A stretch of 13,566 bases of DNA from an uncultured Prevotellaceae bacterium (GTDB lineage Bacteria; Bacteroidota; Bacteroidia; Bacteroidales; Bacteroidaceae): positions 1 through 13,566 of the forward strand of contig CABSGW010000045.1 of NCBI GenBank assembly GCA_902477365.1, given 5' to 3'. Positions 1 through 6,988 of this stretch are shown one piece after another. The notes beneath the pieces were generated by a model. That model saw nothing but the letters and a program-made list of their open reading frames with translations. It had not been told where the DNA came from and searched no databases. Position numbers and translations under genes: made by a program. Position 1 is the stretch's first letter. Every line of letters starts with the position of its first letter.

Positions 1-2
1 CC

Positions 3-398
3 GTGTTCTCCATTCGTCCCGAGGTTGGCGGCATGTGCTTTTGGGATGTCGTTTACCGTTTCACGTTTGCCGATTCTCCGTCCGGTATGTTTAATTTGAT
101 AAGCGTTGTTTTCTGGATTTGGGTACACTCCCTTTATCTGTTAGGCGGTTGCTTCTGGTATAAACGCTCAACCTTGTACGTGACGTTGATTATCATGGCA
201 GTATCTTTTTTCAGCTCCGTGTCTTTGGTCAACTTGGCCGGATTGTTACACCCTTCTCTGTCCTATGAGGGAGATCTTTATACATTAGGTTCTATCATTA
301 CGGGCATATTGGGATGCTTTACTTTATTGAATTATTATTGGGGATACCGCTTATTCAAAAGTGCGACCCTGCGTGACCGTAAACTTTTTCGTCTATGA
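3..398 (+). CDS. C-terminal part of an integral membrane protein (5' end outside window)
   Basis: Only the last 131 or so codons are visible. The frame is open to the left edge and the GTG at base 3 is probably internal, so I treat this as a partial gene. The visible part has about three hydrophobic stretches: around residues 30-50 (SVVFWIWVHSLYLLGG), 58-80 (VTLIIMAVSFFSSVSLVNLAGLL) and 94-117 (TLGSIITGILGCFTLLNYYWGYRLF). It ends in a short basic tail. No catalytic motif is visible. The stop overlaps the next gene's ATG (ATGA), so it is translationally coupled to the GntR-type regulator. In bacteria, YtrA-type GntR genes are often cotranscribed with ABC membrane subunits, so this could be the membrane component of an ABC system whose other parts lie upstream. 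That role is inference; the family is not identified. Confidence 0.7.
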   Translation: MFSIRPEVGGMCFWDVVYRFTFADSPSGMFNLISVVFWIWVHSLYLLGGCFWYKRSTLYVTLIIMAVSFFSSVSLVNLAGLLHPSLSYEGDLYTLGSIITGILGCFTLLNYYWGYRLFKSATLRDRKLFRL

Positions 399-772
399 TA
401 TTTAAAGAAAATAAACCGATATTTCTTCAAATAGCCGACAGGCTGTGCGAAGAGATCATGTTGGGACGTTACGCTGAGGGCGAACGAATACCCGGAGTGC
501 GCGAATACGCTGCAACGGTAGAGGTGAATGTAAATACCGTAGTGCGTTCCTTTGACCATCTGCAGGGAAAAGGAGTGGTTCAGAACAAGCGGGGATTGGG
601 ATACTTTGTGTCTGAAGGTGCCGTAAAACTGATCTACGCCATGCGGCGTGATGAGTTTCTGAACAATGAGTTGCCTGAAGTGTTCCATCAGATGCAATTA
701 TTAGGAATCACCTTGCAGGAGTTGGACAAGTTGTACCAAAACTACGTTGAGAAAAATGTTTCAAACCAATAG
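395..772 (+). CDS. GntR-family transcriptional regulator, YtrA-like
   Basis: This is a 125-residue DNA-binding protein. Residues 1-75 form a GntR winged helix: the opening PIFLQIADRLCEEIMLGRY is followed by GERIPGVREYAA, the recognition-helix region EVNVNTVVRSFDHLQGKGVV and the wing KRGLGYFV. The remaining 50 residues are a short helical tail (MRRDEFLNNELPEVFHQMQLLGITLQEL), far smaller than the effector domains of the FadR or HutC groups and typical of the YtrA subgroup. Members usually repress the ABC transporter operon in which they lie. The ATG overlaps the previous stop by 4 bp and the ABC ATPase gene starts 9 bp after this stop, so it probably autoregulates this operon. Its operator is expected upstream of the window and is not visible here. 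The inducing signal is unknown. Confidence 0.92.
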   Translation: MIFKENKPIFLQIADRLCEEIMLGRYAEGERIPGVREYAATVEVNVNTVVRSFDHLQGKGVVQNKRGLGYFVSEGAVKLIYAMRRDEFLNNELPEVFHQMQLLGITLQELDKLYQNYVEKNVSNQ

Positions 773-781
773 ACAGAGGCT

Positions 782-1498
782 ATGATACATCTTGAGAATT
801 TACACAAGACCTACCACATGGGAAGCCCGTTACATGTACTGAAGGGGGTGAACCTGGACATTGCGCGTGGTGAGTTTGTTTCGATCATGGGATCGTCGGG
901 TTCAGGCAAATCCACCTTACTTAATATCCTGGGCATATTGGACAGCTATGACGAGGGAGAGTATTACCTGAACGGTACGCTGATTAAGAATTTGAGCGAG
1001 ACGCGCGGAGCAGACTACCGTAACCGGATGATAGGTTTTATCTTTCAGTCTTTCAATTTGATTCCCTATAAGAACGCGCTTGAAAATGTGGCTTTACCCC
1101 TGTTCTATCAAGGGGTGAAGCGAAGCAAACGTAACGCATTGGCAATGGAGTATTTGGAACGCTTGGGGATGAAAGAAAGGGCGTTGCATCTGCCGAATGA
1201 ACTCTCGGGCGGACAGAAGCAGCGTGTAGCCATAGCGCGGGCTATGATTACGCAACCAGAGATAATCTTGGCCGATGAGCCTACCGGCGCATTGGATAGT
1301 AAAACCTCGGTGGAAGTGATGGATCTGCTTAAAGAGGTGAATGATGCGGGAATGACGGTTGTGGTGGTAACCCACGAGAGTGGAGTGGCCAACCGCACCA
1401 ATAAGATTATCCATATAGAGGATGGCATTATTGGGCGGACCGAACTGAACGAACTGCACAACGCCAGTCCCTTTGGTTCTAACGGGCTGATGAAATAA
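782..1498 (+). CDS. ABC transporter ATP-binding protein, MacB/LolD type
   Basis: This 238-residue nucleotide-binding subunit powers the two permeases encoded next to it. The motifs are complete and in order: Walker A GSSGSGKS (about 37-44), Q-loop Q89 in FIFQSFNLIP, signature LSGGQ (141-145), Walker B IILADE (161-166) followed by the D-loop GALDS, and the switch histidine H198 in VVTHE. Length and motif wording match the MacB/LolD/FtsE-like family, which uses ATP for mechanotransmission across the inner membrane rather than for moving substrate through the membrane. There is no fused permease domain, unlike proteobacterial MacB. The start has a purine-rich stretch (acagagg) just upstream and lies 9 bp after the regulator's stop. 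The permease follows after 11 bp. The assignment to family is firm; the substrate is unknown. Confidence 0.96.
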   Translation: MIHLENLHKTYHMGSPLHVLKGVNLDIARGEFVSIMGSSGSGKSTLLNILGILDSYDEGEYYLNGTLIKNLSETRGADYRNRMIGFIFQSFNLIPYKNALENVALPLFYQGVKRSKRNALAMEYLERLGMKERALHLPNELSGGQKQRVAIARAMITQPEIILADEPTGALDSKTSVEVMDLLKEVNDAGMTVVVVTHESGVANRTNKIIHIEDGIIGRTELNELHNASPFGSNGLMK

Positions 1499-1509
1499 CA
1501 GCAACAACT

Positions 1510-2769
1510 ATGTTAGATACATTACGAGAGATAGGAGGAACGCTAGGACGAAGCAAGCTGCGTACCGCATTGACTGGTTTGTCTGTGTCGGTGGGTATAT
1601 TCTTGCTGATTGTCTTGCTTGGTGCCGGAAATGGCATTATTCATGCCTTCGAACTGACGGCTAACCGGTTGCCGATGAATATTGTGAATATGTATCCCGG
1701 CTGGACTTCAAAACCCTTCCAGGGGATGAAAGAGGGACGCAGAATCAAGTTTGACCAACGAGACCTGGACCTGATAGGGCGTCAGTTCTCTGACAGGGTG
1801 AGTGAAAAGACGCCTCGGTTGTATGTGCAAAGCGGAGCCGTGTTGGACCGCAAGGGGCGGCAGGCTTCTTCAGACTTGATAGGAGTTTATCCCGCCGATT
1901 TGGAGATGGATGGACGGCATATTGTAGAAGGGCGTTTTGTCAATGCGCTCGACTTGGAGCAGCACCGCAAGGTGATTGCTATCAGCGAGAAACAGCGTGA
2001 CGTTTTGTTTCGGAAGGGTGAGCATGTGATTGGGGAGTATATACGTGCCGGTAAGGTGAGTTACCGTATTGTCGGCGTGTTCTCAAACGACCCGATGTCG
2101 CAGAATAAAGAGAGCTATTTGCCTTTTACCACCGCCAAGGTGGTGTATAACCGGGGCACGGATGTGGGATATTTGCGTTTTCGGGCCGATGGGGTTTACA
2201 CACAGACGGAACGTGACCGACTGAAGACCGATATTCGGCAGGCCGAAAGCAGGTTACACCGTTTTGCTCCGGACGATGAGCGTGGCTTGTGGATATACAA
2301 TTCGGCTGATGGTGCGGAAGAGACATCACAGGCCATGGGTATACTGCGCACAGGGTTGTGGATGCTTGGACTGCTGACACTGCTAAGCGGGGTGGTAGGT
2401 GTGAGTAACATCATGCTCATTACTGTGAAAGAGCGTACACACGAATTCGGTATTCGCAAAGCATTGGGTGCCAGGCCCTGGAGCATTTTGCGTTCGGTTA
2501 TGCTGGAAAGCGTCATCATCACATCCTTCTTTGGCTATGTGGGTTTGGTTGCGGGCATAGCGGCGACCGAATACCTTAACTTCCGTGCCGGACAAGAGGT
2601 CTTTGAAATACACGGGATGGAGTTTCCTGTCTTTCTGAATCCGACCGTAGACATGGGGGTTGCCATTGATGCTTTGCTTGTGTTAATTCTTGCAGGCGTG
2701 TTGGCCGGGTTTATTCCGGCAAGGCGTGCTGTCAGTGTAAAACCTATAGAAGCCTTGCGCAGCGAATGA
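1510..2769 (+). CDS. ABC transporter permease, MacB/FtsX family (first subunit)
   Basis: This 419-residue inner-membrane protein has the MacB permease layout. A short cytosolic N-terminus (KLRTALTGLSVSVG) leads into TM1 at about 21-40. A large periplasmic MacB_PCD-type domain follows (about 50-270). Three C-terminal helices come next (about 278-300, 330-355, 385-405), with the FtsX hallmark loop VGVSNIMLITVKERTHEFGI and RKALGARP after TM2. It ends PIEALRSE, also typical. Together with the following permease it would form a heterodimer driven by the upstream ATPase. The stop overlaps the next gene's ATG (ATGA). Export of a drug, lipid, peptide or siderophore-like molecule is possible; nothing in the sequence identifies the cargo. 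Confidence 0.94.
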   Translation: MLDTLREIGGTLGRSKLRTALTGLSVSVGIFLLIVLLGAGNGIIHAFELTANRLPMNIVNMYPGWTSKPFQGMKEGRRIKFDQRDLDLIGRQFSDRVSEKTPRLYVQSGAVLDRKGRQASSDLIGVYPADLEMDGRHIVEGRFVNALDLEQHRKVIAISEKQRDVLFRKGEHVIGEYIRAGKVSYRIVGVFSNDPMSQNKESYLPFTTAKVVYNRGTDVGYLRFRADGVYTQTERDRLKTDIRQAESRLHRFAPDDERGLWIYNSADGAEETSQAMGILRTGLWMLGLLTLLSGVVGVSNIMLITVKERTHEFGIRKALGARPWSILRSVMLESVIITSFFGYVGLVAGIAATEYLNFRAGQEVFEIHGMEFPVFLNPTVDMGVAIDALLVLILAGVLAGFIPARRAVSVKPIEALRSE

Positions 2770-4019
2770 TGAAGATACGTTTTTTTGATTTGGACCGTTG
2801 GGAAGAGATTTTCCTGACGTTGAAGACCAACAAGTTGCGGAGTCTGCTTACAGCTTTTGGCATATTTTGGGGAGTGTTTATGCTCATCTTGTTGATGGGA
2901 GGAAGCAATGGACTGAAAACCATGCTTGGTTCTACGTTTACGGGATTTGCCACCAACTCTTATTTCATAATGCCCGCGAAAACAGACCTGCCTTATAAGG
3001 GATTTCAGAAAGGGCGGTCGTGGAAGTTGGAAACAGCTGATTTACAACGTCTGCGTAATCAGATACCGGAATTGGAGACCATTACCCCCGTATTCTCTTT
3101 ATGGGGAGCAAAGGCTACGGTAGGATCGCGCCAAATGGATTGCGACATGAAAGGAGTGGATGCGGACTTTACACAGGTGGAGAATGCAGACATGACACAG
3201 GGCCGTTTCTTGAACGAAAGTGATATACAGGCGCGGCGTAAGGTGTGTGTGATAGGAAAACGTGTGGCCGAGGAACTTTTTCCGGGAATCAGTAACCCTT
3301 GTGGTATGCGGATTCAGGTAAAAGGAGTCTATTTTCAGGTGATAGGCGTGAACAGCCGTTCGGGAGCCAGCCTGATGGGTAATGCGGAGACCAGCATACA
3401 AACGCCTTACACCACGCTGCAACGCATCTACCACATGGGAAATGAGGTGCAGTGCATTGGTATGACGGTGAAAAAAGGCTATACAGTCTCGGAAGTAGCG
3501 CCGAAAGTAGATGCGTTCATTAAGCGTATTCATTTGATTCATCCTGACGACCAACAGGCACTCTTTGGTATGAACATGGAAATGATGTTCCAGATGATTG
3601 ACAATTTGTTCCGTGGCATATCCATTCTGGTTTGGATGATTGGCCTGGGTACATTGTTCACTGGGGCTGTGGGTGTAAGTAACATTATGATGGTTACAGT
3701 GCGTGAACGTACCAATGAGATAGGTATACGCCGTGCCATCGGTGCGAAACCCAAAGACATCATGTGGCAGATATTGTCAGAGAGCATGGTATTGACCGTG
3801 TTGGCCGGATTGTCCGGAATCGTGTCTGCTGTATGGCTACTACAAGGGATTGAGAATATTATGGCGGCCCGGAACAATTTGGATGCCTCCTTTCAGATTT
3901 CGTTCTTCATCGCCATTGGAGCCGCTGTGTTTGTAGCCTTTTTGGGTGTGTTGGCCGGAATGGCGCCGGCGTTCAGGGCATTGGCCATTAAACCGATTGA
4001 TGCAATGCGCGATGAATAG
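2766..4019 (+). CDS. ABC transporter permease, MacB/FtsX family (second subunit)
   Basis: This 417-residue paralogue of the preceding permease has the same architecture: TM1 at about 27-46 (SLLTAFGIFWGVFMLILLMG), a periplasmic MacB_PCD-type region (about 50-280), then three C-terminal helices. The FtsX signature is VGVSNIMMVTVRERTNEIGI followed by RRAIGAKP. The C-terminus KPIDAMRDE mirrors KPIEALRSE of its partner. The two sequences differ clearly outside these motifs, so they are distinct subunits, probably a heterodimer, and not a recent duplication. The ATG overlaps the upstream stop; a second ATG follows immediately (starts MM), so the start could be one codon later. After the stop there is an unusual 208-bp gap before the adaptor gene, while every other junction in the operon is 11 bp or less. 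Confidence 0.94.
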   Translation: MMKIRFFDLDRWEEIFLTLKTNKLRSLLTAFGIFWGVFMLILLMGGSNGLKTMLGSTFTGFATNSYFIMPAKTDLPYKGFQKGRSWKLETADLQRLRNQIPELETITPVFSLWGAKATVGSRQMDCDMKGVDADFTQVENADMTQGRFLNESDIQARRKVCVIGKRVAEELFPGISNPCGMRIQVKGVYFQVIGVNSRSGASLMGNAETSIQTPYTTLQRIYHMGNEVQCIGMTVKKGYTVSEVAPKVDAFIKRIHLIHPDDQQALFGMNMEMMFQMIDNLFRGISILVWMIGLGTLFTGAVGVSNIMMVTVRERTNEIGIRRAIGAKPKDIMWQILSESMVLTVLAGLSGIVSAVWLLQGIENIMAARNNLDASFQISFFIAIGAAVFVAFLGVLAGMAPAFRALAIKPIDAMRDE

Positions 4020-4040
4020 AGGTTGATGTATCATTGGGAA

Positions 4041-4080
4041 ACGAACTGGGCATCTCGTCACAACAAGCAGCGCAGTTCGT
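4041..4080 (+). other. inverted repeat in the permease-adaptor spacer
   Basis: In the 208-bp gap between the second permease and the adaptor gene, ACGAACTG (4041-4048) is matched by its exact reverse complement CAGTTCGT (4073-4080) across a 24-nt loop. A further GTTCGT lies at 4097-4102 and could compete for the left arm. TCATTG (4103-4108) and CAATGA (4138-4143) form another short inverted pair. No T-run follows, so it is not an intrinsic terminator. It could be an mRNA processing or stability element or simply chance. No Bacteroides-type promoter is visible in the gap, and the only small frame, ATG 4026 to TGA 4109, has no recognisable product. Confidence 0.35.
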
Positions 4081-4204
4081 GCTTCGGAGAAGGCGTGTTC
4101 GTTCATTGAGGGTATATCGACCATAGAAAAACGCTCGACAATGATTTCCAACAGCCAACCAAAGAGCAACTAAATAGAAGAGAATAATAATAAACGTTTC
4201 GTAT

Positions 4205-4243
4205 ATGAACAAGTATGTAAAATTGCAGTGGCCGTCCCGGTAG
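4205..4243 (+). other. displaced 5' end of the adaptor gene (apparent 1-nt deletion)
   Basis: An ATG at 4205 begins MNKYVK, the usual style of N-terminus for this adaptor family, but its frame stops at TAG 4241-4243. Just after MNKYV is an A4 tract (4219-4222). One extra A there would continue MNKYVK directly into IAVAVPVAALFMG, the membrane anchor encoded in the downstream frame. As given, the ATG and the main body of the gene are out of frame by one base. This is either a sequencing or assembly indel or a genuine frameshift that weakens or switches off the pump. Confidence 0.75.
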
Positions 4244-5310
4244 CCGCCCTGTTTATGGGAACATTTGTATTCCTTTATCAAAAGTCGCAACCTGAAACCA
4301 AACAGTATGAGACATTAGCGTTACAAAAAAAAGACTTACAACGTACAACCGTGTTGACGGGTTCTATTGAACCGCGTGACGAGGTGCTTATCAAACCTCA
4401 GATCTCAGGGATTGTAGCCGAGGTTTATAAAGAAGCCGGCGAGATGGTGAAACAAGGGGAAGTGATAGCCAAAGTGAAGGTGATACCCGAAATGAGCACT
4501 TTGAACGCTGCCGAGAGTAGGGTAAGGCTGGCTCGTATCAATGCGGAACAGGCAACCACCGACTTTAGCCGCATTAAGAATCTGCATGCCGACAAGCTGG
4601 TGAGTAACGAGGAGTTTGAAAAAGCGAAAGTATCGCATGCGCAATCCCAGGAAGAATTGGCTACGGCGGTAGATGCATTGAACATCGTGAAGGAGGGTAT
4701 ATCAAGAAGCAACGCTTCGTACAGTACCACAATGATCCGTTCAACCATTGACGGACTGATACTGAATGTGCCGGTGAAGGTGGGTAACTCGGTGATTATG
4801 AGTAACACCTTTAACGACGGAACCACAATAGCCTCAGTAGCCAATATGCGCGACCTGATATTCAAAGGGTTGGTTGACGAGATCGAAGTGGGACTGATTC
4901 GTGAGGGAATGCCCGTCAAGGTTACGGTGGGAGCTTTGCAGGACCGTCGCTTCGAGGCTATCTTGGAATACATATCACCCAAAGTGAATGATGCTTCGGG
5001 GGGAGCGAACCAGTTCGAGATAAAAGCGGCTGTTACCGTTTCGGACAGCATGAAGATACGTGCCGGCTATAGTGCCAATGCTGAGATTGTGTTGGAACAG
5101 GCCAAACAGGTATGGACTGTTCCCGAAAGTACTGTGGAATATAGCGGAGACAGCACCTTTGTGTATGTGTTGACAAGCGAGGCGCCGCAACAGTTTGAGC
5201 GTCGTAACGTGAAGTTGGGATTGAGTGACGGGGTGCACGTAGAAGTGAAAAAGGGGCTCGCTCAAACCGATCGTGTAAGAGGTATTGTCATTAAAAAGGA
5301 AAAAGAATGA
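4228..5310 (+). CDS. HlyD/RND-type periplasmic adaptor (MacA-like membrane fusion protein)
   Basis: This adaptor links the inner-membrane ABC pump to the TolC-type channel. It has a single N-terminal membrane anchor (VPVAALFMGTFVFLYQ). The first lipoyl half follows (about 38-75, IKPQISGIVAEVYKEAGEMV), then a helical hairpin of about 80 residues (about 82-160) that would contact the channel. The second lipoyl half comes next (STIDGLILNVPVKVGNSV), then beta-barrel and membrane-proximal domains (about 200-350). The GTG at 4228 is the first possible start in the open frame, but it is weak. The more natural start is ATG 4205, which is out of frame through an apparent 1-nt deletion. If only GTG 4228 is used, the positively charged N-terminus (MNKYVK) is lost, which may affect insertion. 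The stop overlaps the TolC-like gene's ATG (ATGA). Family is firm; functionality in this strain is uncertain. Confidence 0.9.
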   Translation: MAVPVAALFMGTFVFLYQKSQPETKQYETLALQKKDLQRTTVLTGSIEPRDEVLIKPQISGIVAEVYKEAGEMVKQGEVIAKVKVIPEMSTLNAAESRVRLARINAEQATTDFSRIKNLHADKLVSNEEFEKAKVSHAQSQEELATAVDALNIVKEGISRSNASYSTTMIRSTIDGLILNVPVKVGNSVIMSNTFNDGTTIASVANMRDLIFKGLVDEIEVGLIREGMPVKVTVGALQDRRFEAILEYISPKVNDASGGANQFEIKAAVTVSDSMKIRAGYSANAEIVLEQAKQVWTVPESTVEYSGDSTFVYVLTSEAPQQFERRNVKLGLSDGVHVEVKKGLAQTDRVRGIVIKKEKE

Positions 5311-6617
5311 GACGTCTAATCATTGGTATCACATTATTGTGTACGTCAGGAACATTGATGGCCCAGCAGGCATGGACATTGGAACAGTGTGTGACCTATG
5401 CCATAGAGAACAACCTGACCGTAAAACAGCGCGAGGTAATGCAGAAACAGCGTGAGGTAGCCCTGTCAACTGCACGCAACAGCCGCTTGCCCGACTTGAA
5501 TGCATCGGCTTCCGAGTCACTCAATTTCGGTCGCGGACTGACGGCAGACAATACTTACGTGAGTCGTAATACGCAAAGCACGAATTTGAGTTTGGGCACC
5601 AGCATACCGTTGTTCACAGGGTTTCGTATTCCCAATCAGATAGCTTTGAGTCGGTTGAACCTACAGACAGCAGCCGAGGAGCTGGCTAAAGCCAAGGAGG
5701 ATATCAGCGTACAGGTAGCTTCTGCCTACTTGCAGGTGTTGTTGAGCAAAGATATGTGGCAGGTAGCCGTAGAGCAGACCCGCTTGAGCAAGGAACAGCA
5801 GTTGCGGTTGGAACGTTTCCTGGAAGAGGGTAAAATAGCCGAGACTGAAGTGAGCGAAGCACGTTCTCGTACAGCACAAGATAAGTTGTCGGAAGTGCAG
5901 GCCGAAAATGCCTATCGTTTGGCGGTACTCGACTTGACACAGCTGTTGGAGATTATGACTCCCGAAGGATTTGAAGTGGCAGAACCGGCCGAAAGTGAGC
6001 CACAAGCTCCTACGGATTTGCCGGAGACGATTTACCAGAAGGCATTGGCTGTAAAGCCGGGAGTAAAAGCCGAAGAGTTGCGTTTGCAGGGATTGGAACG
6101 GACAATCCGCATCGCTAGAGCCGGTTACTATCCGCAATTAAACCTAAGTGCCGGAATTGGGTCTAATTACTATAAAACGGCTGGATACCGTGCCGAATCG
6201 TTTGGACGCCAGTTAGATAATAACTTGAATAAGTCCATTGGCTTGAGTCTCAATATTCCTATTTTCAATAGATTCTCAACGCGTAATGCGATACGTGATG
6301 CTAAATTGCAGTATGAGAGTCAGTCCTTGCAGTTGGATGTGACACGGAAAGCGCTTTATAAAGAGATACAGCAAGCCTATTACAATGCTGTTGCCTCGGA
6401 GGCAAAGTATCGTAGCAGTTGTACAGCCGAACAAGCCGCGATGGATGCTTTTACGCTGATGGAGAAAAAATATGAGCAGGGAAAAGCCACTGCAACAGAA
6501 TATAATGAAGCCAAAACACGCAGGTTTAAAGCCGTATCGGAGCGTTTGCAAGCGCGGTATGACGGTTTGTTGCGTGCCAAGATATTGGCTTTCTATAAAG
6601 GAGAGCCGATTCGTTAG
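5307..6617 (+). CDS. TolC-like outer membrane efflux channel
   Basis: This 436-residue protein is the outer-membrane duct of the pump. A signal peptide is plain (RRLIIGITLLCTSGTLMA, cleavage likely before QQ at 20-21). Two outer-membrane efflux (OEP) repeats follow, about 24-210 and 235-430. Each is rich in long amphipathic helices, for example LNLQTAAEELAKAKEDISVQ and the region around AYYNAVASEAKYRSSCTAEQ. The strand regions have typical wording: LSLGTSIPLFTGF in the first repeat and IGLSLNIPIFNRFSTRNAIR in the second. Its ATG overlaps the adaptor stop, and it is the last gene before a strong terminator, so the operon is a complete ATPase-permease-permease-adaptor-channel set. There is no lipobox cysteine, unlike many NodT-type channels. 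Confidence 0.95.
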   Translation: MRRLIIGITLLCTSGTLMAQQAWTLEQCVTYAIENNLTVKQREVMQKQREVALSTARNSRLPDLNASASESLNFGRGLTADNTYVSRNTQSTNLSLGTSIPLFTGFRIPNQIALSRLNLQTAAEELAKAKEDISVQVASAYLQVLLSKDMWQVAVEQTRLSKEQQLRLERFLEEGKIAETEVSEARSRTAQDKLSEVQAENAYRLAVLDLTQLLEIMTPEGFEVAEPAESEPQAPTDLPETIYQKALAVKPGVKAEELRLQGLERTIRIARAGYYPQLNLSAGIGSNYYKTAGYRAESFGRQLDNNLNKSIGLSLNIPIFNRFSTRNAIRDAKLQYESQSLQLDVTRKALYKEIQQAYYNAVASEAKYRSSCTAEQAAMDAFTLMEKKYEQGKATATEYNEAKTRRFKAVSERLQARYDGLLRAKILAFYKGEPIR

Positions 6618-6640
6618 TTTTTAAGTTAGTAAAAGAGGAA

Positions 6641-6685
6641 AATTCCCGTTATGCTGTAAATAAAGCAATAACGGGAATTTTTTTT
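6641..6685 (+). terminator. intrinsic terminator of the efflux operon
   Basis: AATTCCCGTTAT (6641-6652) and ATAACGGGAATT (6668-6679) form a perfect 12-bp stem with a 15-nt loop. A run of eight T's starts at 6678. It lies 23 bp after the TolC-like stop. On the opposite strand the same hairpin is followed by TTTTCC, and the convergent ygbA-like gene ends at 6684, so it may act in both directions. Confidence 0.93.
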
Positions 6686-6986
6686 ATTTGAACTCACGCC
6701 ATAGGTGGAGTAATGCTGTCCATGGATGGTGGAACAGCATACGCGGACCGGAATAGGCCATTACCGCTTGTATGCGTTTTTTCATATCAGGACGATAACA
6801 ATGTATCAGGCATTTGCGGCAAGTGGGCTTCCCTTCTCCAAACCGGCAACGTTCTAGCCTGGAATGGGCATAGTGCAATAATTCTTCACAATCAGCGCAT
6901 AGCGTGTCATTTTTCTCCTTCTGACGGCAATACAGACGTATCATTTGAGCTACTACTTGTTGTTCCTGGTGAATACGTTTTTTCAT
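6684..6986 (-). CDS. ygbA: YgbA-like protein (nitrous oxide-stimulated promoter family)
   Basis: This small 100-residue cytosolic protein resembles E. coli YgbA. It has an N-terminal helix (EQQVVAQMIRLYC), a cysteine-rich core with C20, C30, C33, C47, C56, C59 and C63, and the family phrases CRFGEGKPTCRKCLIHCYRP and YSGPRMLFHHPW. The CxxC and CxxCxxxC spacing suggests a metal or Fe-S site, though that is not proven for the family. In enterobacteria ygbA belongs to the NsrR regulon and responds to nitrosative stress. Here it starts 2 bp after the rnz stop, so it would be cotranscribed with RNase Z. Its end abuts the bidirectional terminator. Family assignment is good; molecular function is unknown. 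Confidence 0.88.
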   Translation of the reverse strand: MKKRIHQEQQVVAQMIRLYCRQKEKNDTLCADCEELLHYAHSRLERCRFGEGKPTCRKCLIHCYRPDMKKRIQAVMAYSGPRMLFHHPWTALLHLWREFK

Positions 6987-6988
6987 GG

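Noticed and set aside
335..697. Minus-strand frame opposite the GntR regulator
   Set aside because: It is antisense to a well-supported gene with overlapping junctions and shows no recognisable domain.
4026..4109. Small frame of 27 codons in the permease-adaptor gap
   Set aside because: No recognisable peptide features, no clear ribosome-binding region, and it runs through the inverted repeat.
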